A DNA stretch of 64,000 nt, from NCBI GenBank assembly GCA_002943765.1, contig PQWQ01000001.1, positions 1,922,001-1,986,000 of the forward strand. The letters run 5' to 3'. The position numbers and the translations under genes are program-made. Positions 46,294 through 59,100 of the stretch are shown here, one piece after another (the first letter of the stretch is position 1; each line of letters opens with the position of its first letter). Below the pieces are notes generated by a model. That model worked only from the letters and a program-made list of their open reading frames with translations, was not told where the DNA came from and ran no database searches. The stretch comes from Psoroptes ovis (taxonomy: Eukaryota > Arthropoda > Arachnida > Sarcoptiformes > Psoroptidae).

Positions 46294-47504
46294 TATGTAA
46301 ATAACAGAAAATAATTAAAAACAGTTCAATTCTCAATCAAAACAATGAAACGTGGTTGATATTGTGAAATATTATGGATAACTCAACGTCAGTGGCAAAA
46401 GGTGGCAGTATATTTTTCAATTAAGTACTTGATTCATGTTTGATTCATTATTTCAAATAGGAAAATTCAAAAAATTATCTTAAATTTTTAATTAAAAATG
46501 TTTTTTCATTAATTACAGAATATTCTTGATCAAAAATTAATTAGAATAATTGAAATAATGATAATAATTAAATTTTCGAAGTTTTTAAATTTCAACTCTT
46601 GATCAAATTGGATCAGATTGACAAATGACGAATTTTTTTCAAAATTTGCTATAATTTTTTTTTTAAAGCATTTTTTGTTTCAATTTTTCCTAATGATGAT
46701 GATGATGAGAATTAAACATAGAATGCATTTAATTAATTAATTAATTAATGTTTAAAAATGAATGATAAGTGATATTTTGAGAATTTATATTTTGTAATTT
46801 TACAGAATTTTTTTTTCATTTTCATTTCTCGACAATTATTAAATCAATTATTATTATCATGAATCAATTAATTAATAATTTAATTCGTTGATTATAATGT
46901 ACAAATTAAAAAAAAAGAAAAAAAATAGTAGAAAATAATAATATAATTTTAGAAAAGGCCAATCAAGATTTAGAATGTTTTTTCAAATAATATTCATTTG
47001 TGTGTCATGAAATGTTTAATTAAATTGTTGTTGTTGTTGTATTGTGTGTAATTATCGATATCAATTAAAGAGAAATTTTTAAAAAATGAAAGATAGGGGA
47101 ACACAATGTATTTTTGAAATGATGATTATGATGCAAATTAGTAGATAACCTTAAATAAAAAAGATGATAATAATGATAACGAAACAAATTGAACATTTTT
47201 TTTCAATTGGAATTTCAATATTTTTTGTGAATATCGTTTTTATGTGGATTGTTTTTCATATCAAACTTTGACATATGGAAAAATGAGAAATGGTAAAAGG
47301 AATAGTGATTCATTGAAAAATGAATATGATTCACATGAATGATTATTTTTGATTGTGTAATTTTTTTTATTGTTTGTTGATTAAGTGAATAAATGACCGA
47401 TTCATTTCATACTATTTTGTGTTATGCATTTTTTCTATGTGCATATGTATATACTGGCAGAGTGTATGCAGTTGTGCATTTATTAAATCGCTCATAAAAA
47501 TTAT
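46294..47504. other. AAMP upstream region and UBE2E 3'UTR
   Basis: 1.2 kb without a recognisable gene. It is AT-rich, with a (GAT)n run at about 46692-46709 and an (AATT)n run at about 46731-46749. The right part is likely a long 3'UTR of the E2 gene. Confidence 0.5.
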
Positions 47505-48584
47505 TTAGGTAGCATAGCGTTTAGTCCATAATCGTGCTATACGATCATGTTCTTCGCGATGATTTATATATTGAGTTGCTATATTGCCAACCAAAGGATC
47601 AGCTAAATTTCAAGAATTAATAAGGAATAATTCTGAATTCGTTAAGAAAACTTACCTGGATTACAATCAGTAAGTAATGAACAAATTGACAATAATACTT
47701 TTGATATTGTCAATGCTGGACTCCAATTGTCTTTTAAAATGTCCAAACAAATGACACCTTGGCTATTGATATTGCAATGATAAATACGTGTACGGAAAGT
47801 TACCTATAAATAATAAATTGAACAATCAATGTTGGTATTAATAGATATAATGTTCAGTGAAATTCAATGTTATAAAAGTATTACTTTTGGTGGTTTGAAT
47901 GGATATTCGGTTGAGAAATGTATATCGAGAAAGAAAACACCGCCTTCATATACGGAACCAGGAGGTCCAAGAATCGTTGAGACCCATTCATAAAGATTAT
48001 CTCCTTTGGGACCGGCACTAGAATGTGAAATGTAATGGTCAATTACATGTTGATAAAGGATTACCATGATGAAAATATCATACCTGCAATTCGGTGGTGG
48101 ATCTAGTGTAATTTCAGCAAGTTCTTTTTGTATCCTACAATGAATTAATTGTTTAATTGGTTAAGCGATAATCATTGAGAAGACAATCAAACCTTTTGGT
48201 ACTTGTACTCATCGCTTTGGGCAAAGGTTTTGATTTATTACTATTGCCATCCTTGGTACTTTCACCATTTTGTTTAATGTTGATTGTGCCATTATTATCA
48301 TTATTAGATGAGGATGAAGAACTTGATGATAATGTTGATGAATGATTATTGTGTTGATGATTATTATTTGATGTTGCCATAGATGTACGCGTCGTTCGAG
48401 ATCCTGATGAAGTAGATGCTGATGAGGTTGAAGCTGAATTAGCTACAGAATCATGATTAGAATTAGATGTGGATGATGAAGTTTCAGTTGCTGATGCAGT
48501 CCTTTGTCTTTTATATCTTTGTGATTGATGTTGAGGTGGCTGTTGCTGCTGTTGACCATAAGGATCAATACGATCGTCACTCAT
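47505..48584 (-). CDS. UbcE2E: Ubiquitin-conjugating enzyme E2, UBE2E class
   Basis: UBE2E-type E2s receive ubiquitin from E1 and pass it on with RING ligases. Minus-strand exons 48584..48193, 48134..48084, 48017..47885, 47803..47656, 47602..47505 give 273 residues. The N-terminal 125 residues form a Ser/Asn/Gln-rich extension with KRQR and TRTS, longer than but similar in kind to UBE2E extensions. The UBC fold begins STSTKRIQKELAEI, with LDPPPNCSAGPKGDNLYEW, then GPPGSVYEGGVFFLDIHFS and YPFKPPKVTFRTRIYHCN. The catalytic Cys211 is in GVICLDIL, followed by DNWSPALTISKVLLSIC. The C-terminus NHREEHDRIARLWTKRYAT matches UBE2E closely. I used the ATG at 48584 because no ATG lies in frame before it. 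Confidence 0.95.
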
Positions 48585-49669
48585 CGTTGATGGTGTATAT
48601 AACTGAAAAGTTATCAATTTATATTAGATTTTAAAAATGATGACAACTGATAAACTTTACTACTTTTAAGAATTGAGAAAAATGACACAACAAATTGTTT
48701 CCACTTGATAAATGAATATGAGAATTTCAATTTTGGAGAAATTTTTTCTGAACTATTTTTAATTCTGTTCACAAGAATATCCTTGAATTTTGAACAAAAA
48801 TAATCGCGAAACAAACCAAAATAACTTATTAAGAATTATAATTACAGATTCATTGAAAAATTAGAAGAAAACAAAAACATTTCATTTCTATCCAAAAATA
48901 CAGCAAAAACACCTAATTCAGTAAATAAAATACAAAAAAATATAAATAAACGACAAAGGAATACAAAAATAATGAACAGCAACAGCAACAACAAATCTAC
49001 TCAAAAGAAAACCAAAAAAAAAAGAAAAAAATATAAAAAATCACTGACAGACAATAACACACACACACACACAATGGAAAATGAATTCGAATGAATGTGT
49101 ATGCTGCATTCATTCGAATTCATTCGGCAAAATATGCGCTCGCGCATTCATAAAAATGTATTCGAAATAAAAAAGAAAAAATGGAAAATTCTATCCTATT
49201 TTCATGCTTTTTGTTTATTTAACCATTGTTGCATTGATTTTTAACGACTACTCGGAGCAATCAAAGTAATTAGATTGATGATTAATTAATGACCATTTAT
49301 AATACTAAGAATTCTGAAATGAAGTCAAGATAAGACTTCTGGGATCAACCGATGGCAACAATCACATCAAATCTTTTATGCAATGATTTACAATATCGAT
49401 TGAAAATATTTCGGAAAACTGTGATTATCAGGGTTAATGGAAGCGGCTATGTTTTGTTAATTGCACACGCAAACAATATAAGCGAGATAACAACTATTTG
49501 ACTACACCTTTAAAGGCCAAAAAATGGCCAATTAGCTAAGACGAAAAATAAACGCGGGAAATTTAAAATTTTTTGTTTTTTGAAAATTAAAAAAAAGTTC
49601 ATTTTATTTATTCAATGACTAGGGTCTGTGTATGTTTTAATTATTGAAATTTTAATTTAGAAAAGCTTT
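48585..49669. other. UBE2E upstream region and cv-2 3'UTR
   Basis: 1.1 kb without a gene. It contains a (CA)n run at about 49060-49073, a long perfect inverted repeat at 49081-49123 (listed separately), and a short ATGCGC/GCGCAT palindrome at about 49133-49146. Confidence 0.5.
49081..49123. repeat. Perfect 17-bp inverted repeat
   Basis: ATGAATTCGAATGAATG at 49081-49097 is exactly complementary to CATTCATTCGAATTCAT at 49107-49123, with a 9-bp loop between. It lies about 500 bp upstream of the UBE2E start codon, in the likely promoter or 5'UTR. Confidence 0.85.
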
Positions 49670-52195
49670 TCATTGAAATAATGTACACATCATTTCCGGT
49701 ATGCAAATATTATTATTGTGCCAAACACGATTACCGATACATTCACATTGTGGTACACATCGATCATTATCATCACCATCATTTTGATTATTATTACAAT
49801 CATCATTCAATAATGAATAATTGATTGATTGTTTTGATGGTGGACATGTTCGTCGTCGACATTGATTACTGCAAAAATTAAATTTTGAACCAGGTGGACA
49901 TTGTAATGCTATGTTTTAGTGGAGAAATAATTTGATTGGATTTTTTTCATTCTAGAGAATTCAAATCTAATCGCTACTTACATTTACACATAGGAATTTG
50001 TAATTTTACATCATTTGAATCATTTGATAGAGTATTATTATCGTTTTTGTTACAATTATCGAGAAAATTTTGCATTGAGTAACAAAGACATTGACGATCA
50101 TCATTTGATGAATGAGCATTGTTATTATTATCATTATTATTATAACAACGACAAACATTTTGTAAACAATTTTCATATGATTTTTGCAATTCTTTCGGTG
50201 TACATTGCTTTAATTGTGTACGATATCTTCGCATGAATCGTTGACAAAATTGTTGAACATAATCCGATTTATTGGTATGACAAATTTTTGGTTGATTATT
50301 AAAATTTTCTATTTGTGTCGTTGAATTTTTATTCAATAATTTTTTCGATATTTTATTACGACATTTGTTATTTCGTTGTGCTAATTGTTCATCATTCGAT
50401 GGTTGGCCATCAAAATTACCACATAAACCGCATAAATTATTACGAAAATTATTATTCATTTGAATTTTTATAGATTTATTTGGTTGCCACCATAAATCTA
50501 AACCAATTATTGCATGTAAACGTATTGAATTTTGTTCGAATTTATCTTTGACAATTGAAAATTGTCCCATTTGTATGAATGGAAGTTTTACATATTGTTT
50601 ACGATTATTTTCAATTATACGTATCTTTCCTTTATGATTCAGTATAATTCGTATATCTTTTTTTATTCTTAATGAAAGTGATGATCCACGATATTTTAAT
50701 GTATTATTTTGTTGAATATATCGATGTAATAGATGTAATGAAAATTTATTCGTTTCACAATTTTTCATTAAGATACGATTGCAAAGATAATTGTCGTTAT
50801 TAGGTATTATTCGATAATTGTGACCATCAAATGTTGTTATATTGCTCCAGGAATCATTAATGATGCATTCATTTTCATTATTTTGTTCATTTGAAATATT
50901 ATGGCAAAATTTTTGATTATCACTTCTACGTATTAATTTATGTTGACAAACATCAACATTTCGATTTAAGTTTACAGTTGAGGATTCTTCCAAAATTTTT
51001 GTTTTCATTTTTTCTTCTTCGGTACAGAATCGCCTATGACAAATATTCGTTCCATTCTTAAGTAGTATCATGATTAATGATTTGTCAGAATTATTTTATA
51101 TAAAAATTTACCTTACAAACACATTCAGTACATGAATCATACGTAAATTTTTGGGAATGTTCAAAAAATTGATCACCCATCACACATGAACCATTGCTTA
51201 ATTGCAAAACTTTTGCAGCTGTCAACGAAGATGGCTTGCATTTTGGACAACAAACATTCGACGTTTGAATCCATTCCGATCGTGGACACGGTAAAACTGG
51301 ACATATGTATCGATGACAAATTAATTGTCCTTTAAAACAATAGCATCTTATACATGAATTTTCTTTATTATCATTATTCATAGGCAATTGTATTGGATCA
51401 ATTTCATGTCCATCAGGTACATTCAATGGACATGCATTACATGATGGACAACATTGTCCTAAAAATCTTATCGGACGATCACATGGAACGTAGCATCGCA
51501 TTTTGGTTGAAGTTAATGTTCCAGACTTGGAGTTGAAAAAATGATTGGAATTTAGAGTTCAAAAATTTTGAAAATGATTAAAAATATAAATTCTTACATG
51601 ACAATAATGTAATTGACATGAATGATTATCTTGATAAATTTGTCCATTTGAAATAATTTTATCACCGGTTCTGTTATGGATAACAAATAATACGCCGTGT
51701 CATATACGACAATTGGAAAAGATTTGATATTATTTTTGTTCAAAAATGTTTTATAAATTTAATTTACCTGCAATTTAGACAAACTTTTTTCTTACAGCAT
51801 ACATGTTCTGGTTCGGTTTGATTTCTTTTAGTTTGTTGATGCTGTAATCGATAGCCATAATGATAACAATTTTTATCATTATCATTATCAGCCATTAAAA
51901 TTGATGATTTACAAATGGTACTATTTTGATCATAACGAAAACAATCAATAAATGAATTACGACACATACAAACAATACATGGATCAGTTTTTTGTATAAA
52001 TGGTATTTCAACAATTTGTCCTTCTTGATCACAAGTGATTCGATTACCAATCAATAATGATGATGATGATGATGATAGCGATGATGTGTGACTATTTGTG
52101 ATTTCATTTGCTAATGATAAGTGTATATTGCATAATAATAATTCAATGATAATTGTTAATGAAGAAATTAACGATAATCTTTCATTGATAATCAT
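49670..52195 (-). CDS. cv-2: Crossveinless-2/BMPER-like secreted BMP regulator
   Basis: Cv-2/BMPER binds BMP ligands outside the cell through VWC domains and tunes their signalling. Minus-strand exons 52195..51768, 51670..51598, 51525..51112, 51056..49982, 49908..49670 give 742 residues. A signal peptide (LSLISSLTIIIELLLCNIHL) is followed by four recognisable VWC domains (CVRC/CCPxC-type patterns: QCCPSCNAC, NVCCPKCK). Next come a VWD domain (ITTFDGHNYRI ... NNLCGLCGNFDGQ), a C8-like Cys-rich region, and a C-terminal TIL domain (LQCPPGSKFNFCSNQCRRRT ending EMMCTLFQ). The VWD domain usually carries GDPH where these proteins cleave themselves; here the site reads INDSWSNITTFDG (about residues 372-380), so the motif is absent. 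One VWC fewer than the usual five is seen. Confidence 0.88.
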
Positions 52196-52995
52196 TTTTT
52201 ATTATTTCTTATTCAGCTTGACGAATGAAAAGCGAAAGTTAGAACACACAAAAGAAATCAAATGAAATACCAAATAGAATATGAAATGAAAGTTTCAAAG
52301 TGAAAAACCATCACAGGCAGGTGTGCTCTTGATCACCATCATCATCTCGAACAGGTCTTCAATAGACGACCAACATGAATAAAAACAAATCAGACCGCAT
52401 AGCTAATTATTATTATCATCATTTTTTTTTCTTCTGATATCTGACCACACACTAATTCGACTAGCCAATCAACAAACAAACAAACAAAGGTGAACATAAC
52501 TAAATAAAACACAAAAATTCTTTGCATATTTGGCTACCTAATATGATTATTGTTTCGATATTAACAAATGAATATAAAAAGAATGCGCAACTTTTTTAGG
52601 ATTTCAACATAAAGGTTATTTGTGCAGAGATAATTTGACCTTGTCTGATTTGAAAACAACAATGATCAATGTATGTTTCTCATTTATTCAAATGTGAAAT
52701 GGTAAATTAATAGTTTTTTCGGCTGGTCATCAATCGATTATTATAGAATAATAATGAACATGAATGTGGTCATATAAACAATTATAATAGGATTCACGCA
52801 CAGTCAAAATTCAAAATTCAAAATAAATTTTTTGTTTTATTTCAATTTCAAATAAATTTCAAAAATGAAATGCCAAAAAAAAATTCAAGAAAACAAACGT
52901 ATGGCCCCCTTAAAGCACTTTGGAAAGAAGAAAAGATTGATCAATTTTTTTTTTTCATTTTTCAAACCAATCATTTCACTGAGAAAAATGAAAAT
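52196..52995. other. cv-2 upstream region and DAP1 3'UTR
   Basis: AT-rich spacer between two minus-strand genes. No gene or clear repeat is seen. Confidence 0.5.
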
Positions 52996-53506
52996 TCATT
53001 TTTTCGGTTGTTGTATACAATGATTTGATCTATTAATCGGTCGACATTCATTGGTTGGCATTGGTTTTTTATCATGATATGCCTGTATTGATTTTGCTGG
53101 AAAATCTTCATTAAAACCCTAAAAAAATTGATTTGAATTAATCAATTGATCGAATGAACAAAATAATGAAATTTTTTTAAATAACTTACACGAACAGGTG
53201 CACCAGAAATCGATGTTATCATTGGCTTCGGTGGTGATTCTGGTACCGTCGATTGTTCTTCATCATCATCATCATTGTTTTCATCTTTACTGTTTTGTTT
53301 TTTGATTGGAATAGATTTTTCTGATTTATGTTGTGTAATTCGAACACCACCAGCAACTTTGACTAATTTGAAAGTGGTTATTTATGGATAAATTAAAGCA
53401 AAATAATCAAATCATATCAATTACAACACATCTTAAAATGAAAATACTAACCAGCTGGTGGATGGCCAGCTTTCAAAACGGTTTGATTAGGATCATCATC
53501 GGACAT
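52996..53506 (-). CDS. Dap1: Death-associated protein 1 (DAP1)
   Basis: DAP1 is a small, largely disordered protein that restrains autophagy downstream of mTOR and binds dormant ribosomes. Minus-strand exons 53506..53452, 53362..53190, 53118..52996 give 116 residues (human 102). Family landmarks appear in order: KAGHPPAVKVAGGVRITQH (human KAGHPPAVKAGGMRIVQ), SPPKPMITSISGAPVRGF, FNEDFPAKSIQ, and the C-terminal HCIQQPKK (human HIQQPRK). An acidic DENNDDDDEEQ stretch lies between. All three exons are too short to stand out as long open frames, so this gene is easily missed. Confidence 0.93.
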
Positions 53507-54049
53507 GATTGAATGAATTTATGATAAAAAATTGTGGTCAGTGAAATTTAAAAAAAAAAAAATGCGAAACGACGTATTTATTTTAAGGCTAACTTATTAT
53601 CAAGAATGAAATATGATTTTGCTATTTACTTTCTGTTTCAGCAGACGTGTCACCATATACATAAACACACAAAAAATGCAGAAACCAACAACATAAATAC
53701 ATTTACATCTTTAAAAAAGCATTGAAAGCAATTTGATCAAAGAATAATTATGCTTGCAATGCATGTGTACTTATTTTTAGTATGTGTATGTGTGTGCAGT
53801 ATTTGAAATATTGAGCTGCATCACATGAGCAGAAGATAGATAAATGGTGAGAAAACTAATCCACATTTTATGGTTAAGAAAAAGAAAAACAAAAGAGCCA
53901 TCTTTGAGAATTAAAGTTGATAATAATAAATTTTGTATTTTGCATCAAATGTAAATTTTGTTTGAATCAAAATTTATTTCAATCTTAAACGAATCGTATA
54001 TTATCATTATTTACAATCAAGTGGTTAAAATTTTAAATCCTCTTTGATT
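53507..54049. other. DAP1 upstream region and TMX2 3'UTR
   Basis: AT-rich spacer without a recognisable gene. Confidence 0.5.
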
Positions 54050-55075
54050 CTATTTTGTCTTCTTTGATTCATGTCTGATTGCTTTTGCCGCTATTGTAGA
54101 TTGATTAGCATTTTTACATTCATTATAAATTTGATCCAATTCATATTCCATGACGACATTGTCCTTATGAATTTTTAAATTTTTATCAATAAAATTAATA
54201 ATATTTTTTTTAATTAATTGATAATATAAAAGTACTTACAAATGAAAATGCAAAATGTATTAATTTTCCTTTTTCATTCACCAATGGACGACGCATTAAT
54301 TCTTGTCCATTTTTAAACATTATTACTGTTGGTAATTGTTTGCTTAATGTTGATATATTTATTTTATATTTTGCTGCCGTATCAGGATTACGTGCTAGAT
54401 CAATTTTTGCAAAACGTAAATTATCAAGCGAATATTTATTCGATAATTCTGCAAAAACATTAGCGAAATCAACGCATGGTGGTGACCATGCTGCATACAA
54501 TTCAACAATCCAAACAACATTTTTATCTCGAATAATTTCTTCTTGAAGATCTTCACCTTTCATATAGGCAATTTTCTCTGGACCTTGATAGGTCGGCTCG
54601 GGTAATAATAACATTTGTACTGAAATTATGATAATAAATAGATTGCAAAATCAATATATCAACAAAAATAACTTACAAAGGCAGCAACATCCAAACACGA
54701 TACCATACAAAAGACTAGCATTAAAATACAGAAGGCAATTCCCCAATTTCATCAACATACATGCTGATGAAAGATATGGTAAAAATGTAACATTTCCTTG
54801 TTTGCGAGTACGAAACATTATTATAACAATTGTAAAGAATAAAATTTCGGTATCTCGCTTCAGTGAAATTAATGAAAAATATCAAATATATTAAAAACCT
54901 AAAAATATTCATGATAAAACACAAAACATACATGTTCCAATTGACATTCTTTAAATAAATAACCACAAAATGGTGGCAATAATTTGAGCAGCAGAAAAGA
55001 TGATGCTAACAATATGTTAACAATATAATGAGGATGGCATACTTTATGTAAATCTCTTGAATTAATGATTGCCAT
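54050..55075 (-). CDS. Tmx2: TMX2, ER thioredoxin-related membrane protein
   Basis: TMX2 is an ER membrane thioredoxin-fold protein linked to redox and ER-mitochondria contacts. Minus-strand exons 55075..54932, 54857..54677, 54619..54240, 54163..54050 give 272 residues (human 296). Exon 1 has a hydrophobic segment (VNILLASSFLLLKLLPPFCG) matching the human N-terminus. Exon 2 starts RDTEILFFTIVIIMFRTRKQ, matching the human REVEIL region, then a TM span. The thioredoxin domain shows VVWIVELYAAWSPPCVDFAN, FAKIDLARNPDTAAKYKI and KQLPTVIMFKNGQELMRRP. The active site reads SPPC, so one Cys remains, as in human SNDC; this is not a CxxC oxidoreductase. The protein ends ESKKTK, a di-lysine ER retrieval signal. 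Exons 1 and 2 contain no long open frame of their own. Confidence 0.93.
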
Positions 55076-56174
55076 GATTATTCTTAATCAATTTTAAAAT
55101 GAAAATAAACAATAACCGAAGAATAAGACCTCAAAGATATTCAAACTTTGTATATTTCAGATTGAAAAATATTTTAGCTGAATCTTGCTCAAAAATTTAC
55201 TTAGTCATCCAATGACAAATTATTACATGGAATAGATTATCGAATTAAAAGGAGAAAATCAATTAAATCATGTTGATAATTTTAAAAAATCAAGGTAACA
55301 TGAATTAAATCCGAAAAATGTTATAATTTTCGATCAAAATATCATATGAAATGAATCACTCCCGGAGTCATCATTAAACAATGTTTTGAAGGTTAAAAAT
55401 TTTGAATTTAACCCCCGAGTTAAAGGTTCATAATCGTTCGTTATCCTGTGTGCCGAAGATGGTAAATTCAAATTTCGGTCAAATCATTTGAAATCAAATA
55501 TCGAATATTGAACTCAATGATTTTAATTGGGTAAAAGCAATTTTCTTGACATTCAAAACTTGCATGACTCAACTTGCGTAACTTGTTTAGGTTATTTGAT
55601 GGCTCCCAATTTCTTGGTGACCAAAAAAAACCGGATTTTAAATTTTTCAACCAAGTACTGATAGGTTTTCTATGGACAAAAAACTAAAAGAAAATTCAAA
55701 AATAAACTCGTGTTTTGGTGTTGTGATTTTATTTTCCAATCATACGAATAAATAGCGTATAATAGGCTCACATATGTTAAATAATGTCGATGATAATGAT
55801 GATGGTGATCATCATCATTTTTTTTATTCGAACAAATCAAGATGAGCATTAATGACAAGCCTTTTTCTCTTTTGATAATCAGTAATTACTGTGGCTATCA
55901 TTTCGTAACATCTTATTGCTCTTTTAAACATTTTTCTTATTGATGTTATAGATTTTTATACTATTTTTCAAATGTTTATTTTTATTTGTAATGAATTTGG
56001 ATGTCATATTGATATTAAATGGCCACCTCACCTCAATTATCAATATCATTGATTGATGTAGGTGTCAAATTAGTTTCATTCGTTTTTATTCAAGAAAATT
56101 AAATGATATCGTATTATTGTTGATTATATTTCATTTAAATCAATCAATGAATGAATAAATGAATCAAAAATATT
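55076..56174. promoter_or_regulatory. Divergent TMX2/NUDT18 upstream region
   Basis: 1.1 kb between two divergent start codons. It is AT-rich; several short open frames are present (for example 55468-55650) but none is recognisable. Promoter function is inferred from position. Confidence 0.35.
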
Positions 56175-59100
56175 ATGAATACATCTTTATCATCTTCATC
56201 ATCATCGTCGTCGACATCGATAATTGATTCAATGGAATCACAACAGAATAAAATTGAAGCATTACTCAATGGTACTATTGTTGATGATATTGATAAAGAA
56301 TTTTTACAAATCGATTATACACTTGGACAACAAAATGATGAAGCTCGTAAGTTTACTAAATTAAATTTGATTCATTTATTTCTTCGATCATATATTTATT
56401 TGATTGATTTTCGCATATTAATAATACACACATTAATTTAAATTTTATAATGACCGTTTCAGTGTTACGATTGTAAATGTTTTTGTTGACACATTATTTC
56501 GAATCTTGATGTAATATTAGAAACTACTGGACGTATTGCTTCTTCTACATAATCAATGCAAAATGAATGTTCTAATTTGATGTTAAGTACGTTCACATAA
56601 ATTTGTGCTAATGAATCGCCATAGTATTTTAATTGCCATATTCGAAATATTAGGAAATTCTTCACTGACACTGATCCAAAATTTCCAAAAATCATAATGA
56701 TACCTTTTCTAAATTGAGTTCTGGAATGAAGTAAGTTTCTGAGTGCATTTCTAGTGCATTCAGGTGGTCGATGATAATTTTTGTGATGGAACTTTTGTAA
56801 TTACTTTTCTCAATGAAATTTCCAACGTTTGAAAACATTGCAAATTCTTGTTTCTCCGCCATGTTCTGTAATATGGCCAATTTTTTGATTAAGCAATTGA
56901 TTTTATTGTATTTGAAAATATCGATATCGTCACCTAGAATTGATAGATTAAAACAATTTTATTTTTTTATTTGAAAATATCAAAAGTGTTTCCTTGAATC
57001 GAGAGATTAAATTCTTCAAACAGGCAATTAATATCTGCTAGATAGCATAACTTGAGAATCCAAAATTCATCTTTCAAATAGACAGTCATTTCTGACTCAC
57101 AGCTCTTTAGAAAAAATAGAATTTTATCTTTCAACACTAAAAATCGGCTCAAAGACTGACCACGCGAAAGCCAGAGGACTCCGGCATACTTCAATAATCG
57201 TGTTTGATCTGAATCGTTTTCCATGCAAAGATCTGTGAGCAGAGGGCAATCCATCGATGAATTGTTTGCAATAAAATTAATCATGACGATGTCATAGAAA
57301 ACGTTGTTCAATTAAGCTGACAGTTCATTTGAAGCAAGAGCTTGGCGTTGTATGATACAATGATTGAAAATCATATCTTTATATTGTGCATCGCTCAACA
57401 ATAATTTGAATTCGATATTTGTTTTAGCCATTGCGTCCGTGCATATTCTGCAACAATCGCTGAAAAATTCATCGATTTTTGTAAATATCTCCGATCTGGT
57501 AAGATGGTCGCAGAGCACAGCACAAGAGTAGCTCCTCTTCAATGTTATCCTCATGGATGTATCTACAATTCGTAAGATGACAAATTAATATAATAATTCC
57601 TAAACATTTTCTTGTCAAAAATCTTACCTAATGAAAACCAACAATTCGACCACTTGAATTGCAAATTTATCACCATTTTTGATTCTCGAAATTAATTGTG
57701 ATATTAGATCTTTATTCATTTCGCTTAAAAGGTCAGCGATCGCGTCCTTTGACAATGATATTTTACGGATTTCGTCAACAAATTTTTTTACAAATTTAAC
57801 AGATCTCTACAGCCTCCATAATTGCTGCAACTATGACATCTTTACCTAATCCGAATGATTGCTTATTCTTAACGATAATATAAGAAATTTCATAAGACAC
57901 CATTGAATATTTATCAATAGCACTCTCCATCTCTAAATTTAATGAACAACACTTGTTGAATTGCTTAAACGGAAATTGGAGATTTAAAAATTATTAAACA
58001 TTTCACGAATTCGAAATTTATTTCGATTTTTTCAATGTTATGATTATTTTGACATAACATGAGTCATAACTTGAGCGGTCGAAAGTGAGTGAAACAAATT
58101 GGTCATTTCATACATGGCAAATTATGCTTTCAGCAATAGCCAAACATGATAGGACAGGATAGTAAAAAAATTTGACTTCAAATTCTTTCGCGATCCACAG
58201 TTTGAATAGCGCTAGATTTATTTGTCAATTTATTTATTTATTTATCAAAACAGGTGCACGTGGTATTGAATCCAAAGTTTCGAATGATTTTGCACCGAAA
58301 ATTGGTTTGAATGTAACATTCATCGTAACGGCAGTCATTTTCAATGATAAACATGAAGTATTAATGATACAGGAAGCTAGATCAACATGTGCTGGTAGTT
58401 GGTATTTACCTGCTGGTCGTGTTAAACCAGATGAGCCACTTGAAGTCGCTATTGAACGTGCTGTATTAGCTGAATCTGGTCTTTGTTTTCAACCAATATC
58501 GTTGTTGAAAATTGAATCATCACATGGAAATTGGTTTCGATTTGTTTACACTGGACGTGTTATCGGTGGACAATTAAAAACAGCATCAAAAGCAGATGAA
58601 CAATCGCTTCAAGCTTGTTATGTTGATAATGTTTCACAATTGGCATTAAGATCTCGTGATTGTTTACCATTAATAGATTTTGCCAAAGATTATCATCGTA
58701 ACACTCATTTATGGCATCCAGCTCAATTAATTTGCAAACGTTATGTTCCTAATTTGTATTTGCGTTTATTCGTTGCAGTTTGGGACCAACAAATGTAAAT
58801 TATAATTTTATTCATCTTTCGATAAATCAAGTTAATTTATCCTTTTCTTTTAGCGGCAAACATCGAGTATTGATAGCCAATTCTTTATCGCCTCATTTAC
58901 CTATCTGTCAATTGAATCCAACAAGGAGCTTACATTCCACTTTGAAACGTTTTATGCAGGTATTTATAATTAATTGATTACTGATTGAGTCTAATCTCAT
59001 TTTGCTTTCTTTAGTATATTTTCGGCGTGAATGATTGTTCATCGAAAAATAATTCAGCAGTTCCGCCGCATAAACCATTAGGATTGATAACAATTGAACA

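Noticed and set aside
56455..56475. CAGTG-like left end of the hAT element
   Set aside because: A CAGTGTTAC sequence is present at about 56460, but I could not find a matching inverted end or an 8-bp duplication on the right, so I do not claim the boundary.
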